From the NCBI GenBank assembly GCA_902806565.1, contig CADCXA010000025.1, positions 2,914,001 through 2,978,000 of the forward strand: a stretch of DNA of 64,000 nucleotides, given 5' to 3'. Within the stretch, counting starts at the first letter, position 1. Each line of letters starts with the position of its first letter. Positions 46,298 to 58,497 of this stretch are shown in pieces. The stretch comes from Hypoxylon rubiginosum (taxonomy: Eukaryota > Ascomycota > Sordariomycetes > Xylariales > Hypoxylaceae). A model generated the notes under the pieces. The model was not told where the DNA came from. It worked only from the letters and a program-made list of their open reading frames with translations, and searched no databases. Both the position numbers and the translations under genes were made by a program.

Positions 46298-47925
46298 ACC
46301 TGTCGACTTGATAATTTATTTTGAAATGTCTCTTCAGTGTTTAAAGCTTTGACATGTGACGTAGAAGTAATCGATGAAATTACAATAGAAAGGGAGAAGA
46401 GGATTCCCCATTGACCAATCGAAATTTCAAAAGATCAGAGCGCCGGTTTGGAACAACCTTGTTCCCTCAACCTCAGTTCCCGCAATGCCCTCAAGGTTCT
46501 TATGCCAACACAATAACGAGTTTGCCTTTATGCGTACCCCAATGAACTTGTTATAATGGTCCTCCACCCATCAACCAAAAATTTAAGCTGGTATGAGTAA
46601 CATCAACGGATGGATACCCTCTCGTCCTCGGAGACTACTGCGTGATGTGCAAATTATCAGCAATGCCACTTCATGATTGATATTAGGTCGAGAATACGCT
46701 CAAATCACCACAGTATAGCAAATACGATATGTTATATACTACCCAGCATGTTCCTCAAGGTTAACCTCCTTGGTGCAAGTAGGTAACCAACCTGTGTAAC
46801 CGTGGTGGTATAGTATTGGACATCACCTGCCACTAGCTAGGCTAGAAGGCTTGAATTCAATGTCCATTGGAATAGGAGGGCATTATGTGTACATCATATA
46901 TCCAACGAGTACGAAATAATACCCTTTTATACTCGAAACAGCTTTCCTAAGAATGGGCTCGGCTGCTATCGATGGGCTCTTCGAGTTGAGTGTTAAGATG
47001 GGGCATCTTGTTGACTTGGTATCGATGGCAAGATGGCGCATTAGGAGGTAGGTATAGAGATAAATACCTGCAAGGCACACACGGTTTAAGCCTTAATGAA
47101 ACCAGCAAGTGCAAGTAACACCTATGCAAATCCTGCTGACGGTCCTCGCCACTCCACACCGCTACGACCTTCTCATTACCGTGGGTTAGCTGCTGGACGA
47201 CCTATTCGGTCCCGCGCGGCGCAGCACTCCGGTGAATACAGATACAACTACTTCACGTGGTAAATCGATTCTAGAGACGACGGGAGTCGTAAACAATCAA
47301 CTCCGCTTAAATTGTGACGTATTCTGAATAGAAAGAGCTATATCTACCTAGGTAGCCTCATATTCAATATGTTTCTTGCGGCCAATTGAGGAGTATTCGG
47401 GTCGTTTTCGTTGCTTGTCAAGGATTCGAAGCTATATCATAATCCCCGGTCCGGATCTATATGGAGCGGAGATTAGCTGACATGTTCGAAGCACAGCCGG
47501 GACTCCCCCCGCAGGACATTCAATAAGCCCCCTAGGAGAATATATTAGCCCTACCATTGATAGGGGCTATGTTGCATATTACATGCGCAGCTAAGGCGTC
47601 CCTCGTGACTTGCTCGATGCAGCTTCTGCCCTAGCTCTGCAAGAGCAATATCTCACACTACATGATACCCAATCATTTGATTATAACCACACGCTTAATG
47701 CAATGCAGGCCGCAGGATTCCAGGCAGCATCAGCCGCCAAGCATTCCCGACTTCACACACTTAGGCAAGCTGCGAAACGGCCCCCAAAAAGCGGTAATGA
47801 CACAGCAGTATAAAGGAGGGGCTCGATCAATCTTCTCAGCCTATCCTCGCGGGTCGATTCCGTCAGTTTCCTATCCATTATAGGTGCCTACTTTGGTAGA
47901 TATCCTATGCTCTCGAAACACAATA
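46298..47925. other. 1.6 kb spacer
   Basis: Promoter of the small membrane protein (left) and of the next plus-strand gene (right). One exact TACCTAGGTA palindrome at 47345-47354. A small coding-like frame at 47610-47813 is listed separately. Confidence 0.5.
47610..47813 (+). other. possible small ORF or gene relic
   Basis: Open frame of 67 codons whose reading (DAASALALQEQYLTLHD, then AMQAAGFQAASAAKHSRLH) is Ala/Gln-rich and looks helical and codon-biased. It has no ATG at its start and no splice sites I can place confidently. It ends 113 bp before the ATG of the next gene, so it may be leader sequence, a relic, or chance. Confidence 0.2.
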
Positions 47926-48981
47926 ATGGCATCAGCAGAGGATGTTCAACAAGCCGTAGAGCCTGAGGCTCCGCGACCTCCGATCTCACGACGTTCATCG
48001 AATGACCCGTTGGATAGCGAGTTCATAAGCTCCAACGAGGACGCTAAAACTGTGACGGGGGTAGCACGCGAAAATGACAGCGACAATGAATCCATCTCGT
48101 CCACGGCGTCGTACCCGACCGTCAACGGCCGCAAGGGAGTGTGAGTCTGAGCCAAACCCGCATTGTCATGGTAGCCAAGTCTAATTAGGAACAGCACCCT
48201 CACAAATGACGAGCCTTCCAAGACAGTGTACGAGGCTTGGGAGATTATCCACAGCGATAACACGCCAGAATGGGATACCTGGAATGTCTTTTGCGGCATA
48301 AAGTTCGGCATCAAATGGAAGAGCCCGGACAATGGGTTTGTAGACATCGACCCCTTAAGCGAATACGGTCAGGGGGAGCTGGCCGAGCTGCACGAAGACG
48401 CCATTCGACAGTACGAGGCCAAGGGTCGCAAGAAGGGAAAATCGTATAACCAGGACGTAGCCAACAGGGTCTCCGATTTAGACCTAGACATCTACAGGAG
48501 ACTCCACCATCTCGTGGACGACAGGCAAATGGCGACCAACAGGACGGCATACCACCGCCGCGAATGGCGGGTTGTGGTATTCGAAGAAGGCGAATTCCAG
48601 CTGACGGACGTGCTCCCAGAGCGCAAGAAGAGTCTCTTCCGCCGTCGTCGACCGAAGCCAACGGTGCGCAGGTGTTTCATCGTCCTCCGCGGCGAGGAGG
48701 TCAAGTCGACAAAGGAGGAGGGAGGCTGGCGGTTGTTCAACCGCCACCACAATCCCTGGTGGAGGGTTGATGCACAGGAGAGTCGAGAAGAGCGACTGGA
48801 GCATCGGGAACACATGAAGAAGATGCAGCAACGCAACAGGAGGAACATTAGATCAGGCCCTCCTCCTATGGGACCTCCTATGGGACCTCCTATGGGCTAT
48901 CCTATGGGACCTCCTATGAGACCTCCCATGGGACCCCCTAATGGATACCCTAGGCCTCCTCCTGCTATGAGGAGGGTTTAA
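47926..48981 (+). CDS. conserved fungal protein with Pro-Met-Gly repeat tail, function unknown
   Basis: Two exons (47926-48140, 48195-48981; 54-nt intron) give 333 residues. The N-terminal 70 residues are acidic and Ser-rich. The central domain has VYEAWEIIHSDNTPEWDTW, then FGIKWKSPDNGFVDIDPLSE and HHLVDDRQMATNRTAYHRRE. A strongly basic, Arg-rich stretch follows (KKSLFRRRRPKPTVRR, then HREHMKKMQQRNRRN). The end is a repetitive GPPMGPPMGYPMGPPMRPPM tail. Together these suggest an RNA-binding or scaffold protein with a disordered tail; that is inference. No family name is recognised. Confidence 0.8.
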
Positions 48982-51196
48982 TGCTTCTTACAGTCGGGTC
49001 AGAGTAAACTGCAAAAGATGGTGTTTCCTTTTGTATTTCCTAACGACATCACGACATACAAGAATGATGCTACGAGAAGAATGAACTATGTATGTTAGAG
49101 ACGAATTAACAACAAGGTTTCCTATCATAGCTTTTGGAACTATATAAGTTGTCGACTTTGATGATTGGAGAAGTCATACTTGAAACAGGCCCTTCATGAC
49201 CTTTGGAAGTCAGGTTGACATTGCAATGTGGCATCTAGTTTTTCTCGTCTGTGTAGGGATAGCATGTCGAATATTATATTACTTGCGCGGGTAATCCATA
49301 AGAAATAATTTGAATCCCAATCTAGGAGTGTGATGAAAGGTTGCATTCACCCGCACCTGACGGTCAGGCTACGGCGCAGGTGATCCCACGATCGCAGAAT
49401 TAGGATAATTCATCCAATCCCTAGCTGACGCTTCGCCAACGGGACTTGAAAATCCAGGTACGGTTTCACGGGGAACCCATTCCGGGGTACGGAAGAACCA
49501 GGATATATGAACGTTGAACTAATGGATGTCAGCTTGAGAGCTGCTGAAGATTTAAAAATAGAGTGAATCCTCTCGATGGGATTTTGGCATTTCTAAAGTC
49601 GGTAGTCCGGCATGTGCTACATGGGAAAATACGGGGAGGAAAATACCAGGGAAGATTGGAATAAATTCCTAGGCGATTGCCATCCTGCCATCTCATCTTT
49701 GAACCTTGAACCTAGCTGGTTACAGATCCATGGCCTGGGTAAGTTACATTGCAATTAACCTATTGAAACAAGGGTACGTACAGTTGAACCTTAAAAGAAG
49801 GGTCCTTTTACTGACTGACACGAATATGCCAATTAGACACTTTCCCCTGAAACAATGGCAGAGACCTGTTCGCATCTGACGGTACCTTACATAAGGTATA
49901 TGGATGAAAGAGGCATGTATATATTACATAGGTATAGGCAGAGGTAGCATAAGACGCTTTTCCGCTTGGTAGTTACTCTGGTTATTTATTATCGTGGTTC
50001 GTCATCTGAACTACGAAATCTCATAAAGATTACGTTTGTTCTATCGTGTCGTGAAGAGACGCCAGAGCGTCGTCATAGGTGGTTCCTACACTGCAAGTCA
50101 GACGAACCAGAGGTAGCAACGCATTTAGACGGGGATTCCCGACTGAGAATGTTCGGCACAGCCGTAGGACAAAAGAAAAAGAAGAAAAAAATTATTCGAT
50201 CCGGTTTATTAACTATGACCAACCTAGCAGGTACATATGTACCACATTGACAGACCGCGTCTAGACAAAGTAGATACGAGTCAATCCCAACTGGAATAGG
50301 CAACGCAAGATCTTCGCGCAAGATAGGAGGTATGTATTCTGATGAAAAAAAGAAAGGTGGGACACTGAATTTAAGGCTCCGTGACTTGGCTGCTTGGATA
50401 TGTACTTAAGGCGTCAAATCTTCCACTCCGCTCTCTCCTCTCCTTATTTGGACTGATACAGTGCAGCCCGTCCAGGTCCGTTCCCTCCTTTAAAGGCTGT
50501 GCGTTAGTGCGTTAGTGCGTTAGTGATTACCTGGTGGGCTAGTACGCTAGAAACGTAGTGCATTCGTACCCATCTCTCTCCCTCCAATATGATTAATGAT
50601 TAGCGTGCCTAGAACTTTTAGCTCTCAGTTCCCGACTCTTCTTTCCTTTTGCATCTGTTTCTACACGTTTTATACCTGACTCAGACAGTCAGAAGAGGCG
50701 AATAAAGAAACAGAAAAAAAGCCAAATAAAGGGTGGGGGTTGTCAAAATCCATCCGTTCCTGAACTTGTCCCCGTGTGGCTTTTCCAGGTTGCCGGGTAC
50801 TTCCCATTTAAACCATAAAGTGCGGGTGCAGGCATTTCGACATTTAATGTTTTTTTTTTTTCCTTTGCTAACCAGCCACAATTCAAGGACTTTGACCTTA
50901 GACTTAAACAATAGGTCTACTATTATACGTCTTACATTCTTTCGCCTGAGGTACCAGGCATTTTGTTTATTTCACACTTTCACACACACCGTCTATTCCC
51001 TCTCTCTCTCTCTATTCCCTGCCTTGATATTATATCCTAGTATTTACTTTCTTTTCTTTGTGTCGCTATTCTACGGCTTCCAATATTTTCTATTTCGCTT
51101 TACCGTTGCTATTCACAACCATCAACATCTCATCGATACGTCCAACCAACCGAATATATCCACCCGACTAGTCTCGACTTGAACTTGGCTTTCGCC
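48982..51196. other. 2.2 kb spacer with leader of the F-box gene
   Basis: No gene is visible in the left 1.5 kb, which has several hundred AT-rich bases. The right end, about 50800-51196, is pyrimidine-rich (CTCTCT at 51001) and probably forms a long 5' UTR for the F-box/WD40 gene. A GCGTTAGT repeat is at 50501-50524. Confidence 0.5.
50501..50524. repeat. GCGTTAGT tandem repeat, 3 copies
   Basis: Three exact 8-bp units in the promoter region of the F-box gene. Confidence 0.9.
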
Positions 51197-53375
51197 ATGG
51201 TCATGTCTGCCGACAAAGGCCTCCTTACCGCCACGCTCAACGAGCCGGCCGCATCCTCCAGCGCAAGTTCCTACTCGCATGATACCGGCATGGAACCAGG
51301 CGATCGACAGGAAGGTTTCCCTAGACCGACAACTGCGAACCCCTTTCGAAGAAGTCGCAACGGAAGCACCTCTGCGCCGTGGCGTCGCCGACCGAAATCC
51401 CTTGTCCTAGGCGAGCAAGACTTCCCCCGCCAGCTCAGCGAACTCGCTATCGAAGATGGGCATCACGATGTAAACAATGATGCGCCTAAGTCAGCCGATT
51501 CGCTCAAGGGCAAGATTCGACGCGCATCGCTATCCTTGAAGGGGATTGTCCGCCGTGATCGCCGGGGTTCTGAGCCTGCCACTGACGGTAATGACGCCCG
51601 ACCTACTACTTCGCATTCTGCATGGCATAAGTTGCGACAGGCCGCTAGCTTCCGACACTCGCGGTCGTACGGTAATCATGGCAACTTGGAGACCATCTAC
51701 TCGCCTGTCGAAGCCGACTTCCCACACTTTCCCGTACCAGGCAACGGTCTTGCGCCTCCTTTTATTCCTCGACATACTGGTGCTGCTGCCAAAGCCTCTG
51801 CCGCTTGGCAAAACGAGCATCTCGGTGTAGCACGATACTACCAAGATATGGTCTCCTTTCCCGAGTCTCAGAACGATGGCGAGAGTGGTATTGGCATTGC
51901 TATAGCGTCTACGTCCCAGATCAATGTCCAAATCGAGCAAGGCGCGGCGGTCATCAGAAAGGACTTCATAGCCCAGTTGCCCTCTGAGCTCGCCGTGCAG
52001 ATTCTCTCTCAGTTGAACGCTACCCAGCTAGCGACGGCAAGCAGGGTATCCAGACAATGGTATGACGCTGTGCAGGATCAATATATCTGGCGCCAGTCCT
52101 TCCTTGCTACGAAGACGAGCACCTATGCCACCGGTCTTCCTATCCAGCCAGGAACCGGTTCTGGCATACCTTCGATTCGACCCGGAAACAACTGGCAGAA
52201 GATCTACCGGGCTCGAGAGGAGCTAGACAAGCGGTGGAAAATGGGAAAGCAGTCGCGTGCAGTCTTCTTGAACGGACACATGGATAGTGTTTACTGCCAG
52301 CAATTCGATGAGTATGGACTTTCTCCCTACTATGGTCTGTTCACTCGTAACCCTTGACTAACATGTAGATAGGAACAAAATCATCACCGGTTCACGAGAC
52401 AAGACGATTCGTATCTGGGATATGCACAGTCTTCAGTGTCGTCTGATCATTGGGCCGCCGGAGGTTGTCAATGATAGTTCGATATTATTCGATGCAACCG
52501 GGCATCCCACACACTTCGCCTTGTACCCCGACAACCAGCACATCAACCCTTCTGTACCTGTCACCGTCTCATTTCCAACTCACCACAGTGCCTCGATCCT
52601 GTGTCTTCAATATGATGACGAAATCCTTGTCACCGGTTCCTCCGACTCTACTTGTATCGTTTACAGCGTGCGCTCAGGGTATCGGCCGGTCCGACGCCTT
52701 CAATTCCATACCGCCGCTGTCCTCGATCTGGCATTCGATGATAAGCATATTGTGACATGTTCCAAGGATTGCAGCATCTGCGTCTGGGACCGGGCCACAG
52801 GAGCGCTGATCAAGCAGCTTAGCGGTCACACCGGACCCGTGAACGCGGTGCAACTGCGTGGAAACACTCTGGTGTCTTGCTCCGGAGACTACACCGTGAA
52901 GCTTTGGAACATTGACAGTGGCAAGGTGATTCGCGAATTCACAGGTCATACTAAGGGTCTCGCCTGCAGCCAGTTCTCGGAAGATGGCCGATACGTTGCC
53001 TCGGCTGGGAGCGATAAGGTCATTCGCATCTGGGATGCCAATACGGGAGAATGCATTCGAGAGATCCAGGCCCACGATAGTCTCGTGCGCAGCTTGCACA
53101 TCGACAGCATCAGCGGGCGTCTCATCAGCGGTAGCTACGATACCGATATCAAGGTTTTCGACATGGAGACGGGCGAGCAGCTGCTGGATTTCCCAGGCTG
53201 GCACGTTAGCTGGGTTCTCAGTGCCAAGAGTGACTACAGACGCATCGTCAGCACGGGACAGGACGCGAAGATCCTCATCATGGACTTCGGTGCCGACGTC
53301 CCAGATGTCCGGATGCTCGAGAGTACTCGCAAGAATGAAGGAACGTCCGATATCTGCAACGCTGGCTTCATATGA
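51197..53375 (+). CDS. F-box/WD40-repeat protein (SCF ubiquitin ligase substrate receptor)
   Basis: Probable receptor that recruits substrates to an SCF (Skp1-cullin-F-box) ubiquitin ligase. Two exons (51197-52311, 52373-53375; 61-nt intron) give 705 residues. ATG 51197 lies in a GCCATGG context. Residues 1-250 are disordered and Ser/Arg-rich. The F-box lies at about 254-305 (IAQLPSELAVQILSQLNATQ, then ASRVSRQWYDAVQD). From about residue 355, WD40 blades follow: GHMDSVY...TGSRDKTIRIWD, TGSSDSTCIVYSV, CSKDCSICVWD, CSGDYTVKLWN, SAGSDKVIRIWD, SGSYDTDIKVFD and STGQDAKILIMDF. Seven blades can be counted, enough for a full propeller. The intron lies between the first WD blade's two halves. A true orthologue name cannot be given from sequence reading alone. 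Confidence 0.92.
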
Positions 53376-54996
53376 AAGGGCAAGAGACGAGAGGAGTGAG
53401 GGGAGATAATGTATAATTATTACGGTCGGCTTTTGGAAGAAGCATCAACCTCTGGGAGGCTTGCTTCATTCCAATCTTTGCCGAATCCGGACCAAGCCGA
53501 TTTCCACGAATTTCCTTGTTACGACGGTTTTTCTACTATGCTGGAGAGGCTGGCGTCAAGGTACAAAAACACCGGGCCGAGAAAGATGGCCTGTCATTTC
53601 TATATTTTTCATTTTTCACTTTGAAGCATTCGCGAAGCATAGCTCGGCGTCCAAAGACCCCTCGCGGGGTTAGGTGGTGGAAGTATTTGCTGATTCTCAC
53701 GCATTCTCTTTGCTTCAGACTAGACCTACTAGATTCGAGCTATAGAAGAAGAAAAAGGAAGGAAAAGGGGGCTTGGACCCCTAGACTTAGCGGTATGGGC
53801 TTCGACTTTAGGCATTTTTCCCGCATTAGAGGCAAATCATTTTTCCTTTTACCCCCTTTTGATTTTTTTACGCCGCCGCCGTCGTCCCATTCCATCCACC
53901 CTCACACACACATATACTCGCTCAATGTACTAGATATAGATTCTGCGTTACAGCGGAGTACATAATGAGAAATAGAGATGCTCCATCATCAGATGTCTAT
54001 TGTTACTTGTGAATCTTCTGTCTGTAAAGCATAGTCTGTTCTACTGCGATAGGTTTGCCAAAACCTCGACTAGTACTATGAAGCGAGTCGCTCTAGGAAC
54101 TCCAGGTCCGCTCTAGTACAGACCACTCCATCATTAGCACGCGAGAGCCCCTATGTAGATAATTTCTACTATGTTGATTTTGATGGAGGCAGAGTTAACT
54201 AGTATTTGTAGACGCTGACGAAATACTGAACCGAATTGTATCATAGCTGACCTAGCCAAGAGATACCTAGGACTTAATTTCAGCAGAGGAACTATCCTCG
54301 TCTAAGTAGTACAATGCATTACTCCCTCTCTACAGACCTAAAGCTATAACAGCCTTTTCATTTTACGAGTCTAAGGCTACAATAGAAAGGTATCTAGGAT
54401 CTTCAGCTCCTCTAGCCAGGAGTAGTAAATAACAACACCCCCTTTTCTGGCTGACAGAATGGAGGCTCCAGCACTTTCCGGGGTTGCATAGGTCCCTAAG
54501 GTAGACAACGTCTACCAATATCTTCAATGATGTGAGTTTAGTTTATTAGAGGTACCTATGGATACCCATGTAGCTCGGATTAGTTTCGATAGCAACCAAC
54601 GTTCGCCTTTACTTATACCGCACCGAAGAAGCCCCCGCTGCCAGCCAGGTCTCTAAGCTGGTGTTCCTCGGCCTATCCAGTCTCCCCCTTGATATTGAAT
54701 CCTGTCGTTGGATTGTATCTGCCTCCTATCCTTCCCCTGTCATTGATCTTCCTCGGACCGCACGCGCTTCGACGGAGAGCTCTCCTTGTGTCCTAAGACA
54801 GCTTCAGGACGAACAGAGGAATACGGCGACTGCGAGTAGGAATAAACCATCTCGCAGGCCCGCCTGGAAATTCTCTCCGCGTATGTATATTGGACGCGAC
54901 GAGATTTTCGAGTTGACTCCCGGTTCAAGACCCGGGGCTTATGCGTTGCCCTGGGATACCTAACTACCTGGGTACCTGTCGTATAAGGACGCAGGC
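53376..54996. other. 1.6 kb spacer
   Basis: 3' UTR of the F-box gene and AT-rich intergenic DNA. No gene is visible. A CCCGGTTCAAGACCCGGG hairpin near 54930 resembles a tRNA T-arm, but no A box or acceptor stem accompanies it. Confidence 0.55.
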
Positions 54997-55460
54997 TCAG
55001 CCGAACCGTCCTTGATAGTCGTCACAAGACGCTTGAGCGTTGGTTCGGCGGAACTGTCTTCGGATAGCCGCATAGAACTCGAAGGTCTGGCCATTACGGT
55101 TGATGATATCCCGATCTGGTTGTATCTCGGAGCCATCTAAGGCTGTTATGATTGCTTCCTTCGGCAACTTATGCGGAGGCTTATACTCGATAGCATACAG
55201 CATGGCGGAAGTGCATCTTTCGTGTTGCCTTCCCAGATAGTAATACCAGCCCGGTTGCTCCTGTTGTGCCCTCCGCCTATGCCTCGATCGTGGACATGTG
55301 TCGCAGGCTCTCCCGGGATAGCAACGTACCTTATATGTGGTAGTTTCTCGCTGGTGTGTCTTGCTCGTAGCCTGCCTCTACCAAGAATCAAAAAGTCCTT
55401 GAATCGTCTTACTAGGTATGCGGCCTGCGCAGAAGACCCAATGCGACGCTCGTGCAGCAA
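54997..55460 (-). pseudogene. frameshifted relic of a fungal kinase-like repeat family protein
   Basis: On the minus strand one frame reads LYAIEYKPPHKLPKEAIITA, then SEIQPDRDIINRNGQTFEF (positions about 55203-55060). This is the hallmark of a multicopy Sordariomycete family with a PD-(D/E)XK-like or kinase-associated N-terminal part, in which AIEYK.PHKL is followed by EIQP.RDVI. Just upstream, GGGHNRSNRA, which in the family continues directly into it, lies in another frame (55460-55240). At least one frameshift therefore separates them, and no start codon or full-length domain remains. The family link is from memory and should be checked by search. Confidence 0.5.
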
Positions 55461-57510
55461 TACTTCTTGGAGACGAGGTCCTGGATTCCCGAGACCCGTA
55501 CACCTGAGCGAGCTGCTCCTTCTTCATCCACTCAGTACTTGCTGACGCCTGGGACTACTCAGGTGGCGTGCTTCTCCGGCTGGTTCACGACGACAAGCAC
55601 ACGTTGTAAGTTTTTACTTGACTGGCTAGCCCTCGTATGCCGTCCCTGACAATGGAGTTAGTAAGGCCAAAAAGACTGCCACTGCGAAGGTTCATGTTGG
55701 GGTAGTTAGGGGCATACTCTCTATTGTTCCACACCACGCAAAACTTGATGATAGTGGACGGCGGTCAGGCAGGCACCCATGTTCGGCCGCCGTAGGCTTG
55801 AGCCAGTGGGGTTTACGTATTATGCTAACCGGATCTTAGTCGAGCACTCTGAGCGGTAGGCAAGTACATGTTGGACGAGTTTCGGGCCGCACCCTCGCTC
55901 TCCGCTTGCTCTCTTCCTCGTATCGCTATGCCGACGTAATGCTTCATGTAAAGACGAAAAGAAAAAGGTAATCTTGTTATTCATGTGGGGTATATATAAG
56001 AATGATGGTGGTCGCAGATCCCTATGCCATGGCACGGTATGAGTTCTGGATACTGCTATGAGTGTCTTGTCTATGTTGCATGGACAAGGAGACTTTCCCG
56101 TGAGTATTATATACGGAATCTTCGCCTGGCATTTCCGACGATATCGCACAAAATTACTCAGGATGCATTCAAGTTTGTATGTTTCATGATTGTATGCTTC
56201 ATGCTTGCCGGTTTTTTGCTATTTGGCCTGGCGAGGTACAAACACCCACAAGCATTCAAGCACAGCATTGGCTTCAGCCAAACTTCAAGGGGAAAGCAAA
56301 CCTTGTCAAACTAATACACTTCTATGATGATGTGGCGAGATTTCAGAGTATGGAAACTGCTTGTATGGACTTGACCATGCTGAGGAACTTGGAATCAGCA
56401 CAATGGAGTGAGATGAAAACCTGGCGGTCTCGGTATCGCCGTCTCGTCCACGGGTGCCTTATTCAATAATTATTTGCTTTCTTTCTTGATTTCACGGGTA
56501 GGTACCGGAGTCTTTCATCCAATTCTCGTGGTATTTAGGATGCATGTCGTTTGATAGCCAAGCTCACTGAGGTGGATGTACGTTAGTGAGAGTCGCTTGG
56601 AAGGGCTCCTTTTTCTGGGAGCGGTCAAAGGATCTATCTGGTCTTTGTGGCCGAGGCCTAAAACTGTCTAGCGTACAATGCTTTGTTGGAGACAAATTCT
56701 TTGAAATATAATGATGTTGTCTTTCGAACTGCTTCCCGAGTCGCCTCTCCTGGGACGTTTTGTACAAGCAGCGCTCACAACTCGCCGTTTGGCAAGTAAG
56801 AATAAATTCCCTGCTTTTGATGTTTCGCTCAAGAGGCGATGCATTATATCATTCCTTCTTTAGTAAATGGTTCCTAGATCAGGTCAGTCATGAGTATGGC
56901 TGGTTTCGTACCTGGGTTGACCTACTCCCTCTGGCTTTTAACCCTTTTCTCATCTGACGTTTTAGGCTCGGTTAGTTCTCGAAGTCATTGTGTAGTTGTC
57001 ATTACAGAACTGGCATTGTTATCATCTTCGTGTTATTTTCTGCTCTTACCGATTTCCAATGCCGACATTTCGTCTTCTAGTGGCATCGTTTAAGGTGGTT
57101 CAGAGCCCGGCGTATCGTTTTGTGAATCTCTCAAACTCAACCACTTAACACAATCATAGTTTATTTCGTATCCTTCTAGCGATTTTCTCATGAATTATCC
57201 AAATTTCATATGCGAAAATATATGGGTTAGTTGCCGTCAAAAGCTATTAGGATATTAATTTGGTATCTAGCCCGAAGTCTTCCCTGAAGAGTGATTGGTG
57301 TAGGGCGCACTTGGAGACATTGGAGAACCCCCTTTCTTTGGACCACATCAAACACTTACACAGGGCCTTTGCTTCCTTTTAGATACCACTTTGCTATTAC
57401 GACTTGCCACGAACCTCTTACCTATTGGCATCGGCCCAAATTGAACTAAAATCAATGTAACAGCAACACTGAATTAGAGGCTACGTCGATTGATTTTTAA
57501 TATGAATTAG
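55461..57510. other. 2 kb spacer
   Basis: AT-rich intergenic DNA. Open frames up to 109 codons have no motif. It may include more decayed pieces of the adjoining relic, which I could not recognise. Confidence 0.5.
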
Positions 57511-58497
57511 TTACATCCTGCTCAGCCTATCCACCTCCAACCCCTTCCCCAGCACCGGCGGTTCCCAAACCCACTCCAGGATGCGCCTCCACACGGCGGG
57601 CCCGTCGTGCTCCGCCGTGATCATAGCCTCGAGGCGGGCCCAGGCCTTCTCGTCCAGGGCGTCGTCGGGGTCTTGGAGCCCGTACCAGCGCGCCGCGTCG
57701 TGCAGCCGCAGCCGCGCCGTCTCGGCGTCCTTCTCCGGGTGCCCCTGGAACGTCAGGACCGTGTTGCTCTCGCTCAGCAGGCACTGGTTCCCCCGCGCCA
57801 GCTGCGCGAACGCCGGCGCCGGCGCTGCGACCTCGCGCCGGTGGTGCTGCTGCAGCCTCAGGGAGCCCAGGGCGGCTGCCTCGGGGAAGAACCGTCTGCC
57901 TGCTTCTGTTAGGTTGATGGTGGCTACGCCCATCTACGTTTTTTTGCCGGGTCTCCTGTTAGTTTGAGTTCGTGCTTACAGAACAGAACATAAAGAAAAT
58001 AAGAAAATAAGAAGAAGAAAAAGGCAGCTTACTTCCGGGTACGCAGCATCAACGACCTTACCGCCAAATACGCGAGCGATGGTCTGGTGGCCCCAGCAGA
58101 TGCCCAGGACCTTCTTGCCGGGGTGCCGGGCGACGAGGCGGCGCAGGAAGGCGTGCACGTCCAGGATCCACGGGTGGGACTTGCGGGGGTCGACGTTGCC
58201 GCCGCCGAGGACGACGAGGTCGAAGTAGGCTGGGTCGGGGAACCTGCTGCCGTCGTCCCTGTAGTTGTTGGCGGGCTCGTAGAAGGCGAGCTGAGCGTCA
58301 GGGGCGACGGCGCCGATGGTGCGCTCGTACGAGGCCCGGATGGCGGGGAGCAGGCGCGAGCGGTAGGAGTTGAGCAGGATGGCGATGCGAAGGGGTGGCC
58401 TTGTCTTTGTTTGCGGTGGTGACGGTGGTGACGGTGGTGACAGTGGTGACAGTGGTGGTAGTACATCAGCCGCAAGGCCGGACGTCACAGGAGACAT
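57511..58497 (-). CDS. class I glutamine amidotransferase-like protein
   Basis: Two exons (58497-58033, 57933-57511; 99-nt intron in phase 0) give 295 residues. The GATase1 fold is visible: LRIAILLNSY, a glycine-rich VVLGGGNVDP, the nucleophile elbow LGICWGHQTI with Cys134, and TFQGHPEKD with His220 and Glu222, which completes the catalytic triad. It should release ammonia from glutamine or hydrolyse a gamma-glutamyl substrate. Free-standing fungal members of this kind are often labelled GMP synthase-like, but no synthase domain is present. The N-terminus has a Pro/Ser run (LSPLSPPSPPSPP) encoded by a GGTGGTGAC minisatellite. It has no functional tie to its neighbours. Confidence 0.92.

Noticed and set aside
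54920..54950. tRNA-like T-arm hairpin CCCGGTTCAAGACCCGGG
   Set aside because: The loop is one base too long for a T-arm, and no A box, anticodon arm or acceptor stem is present upstream.
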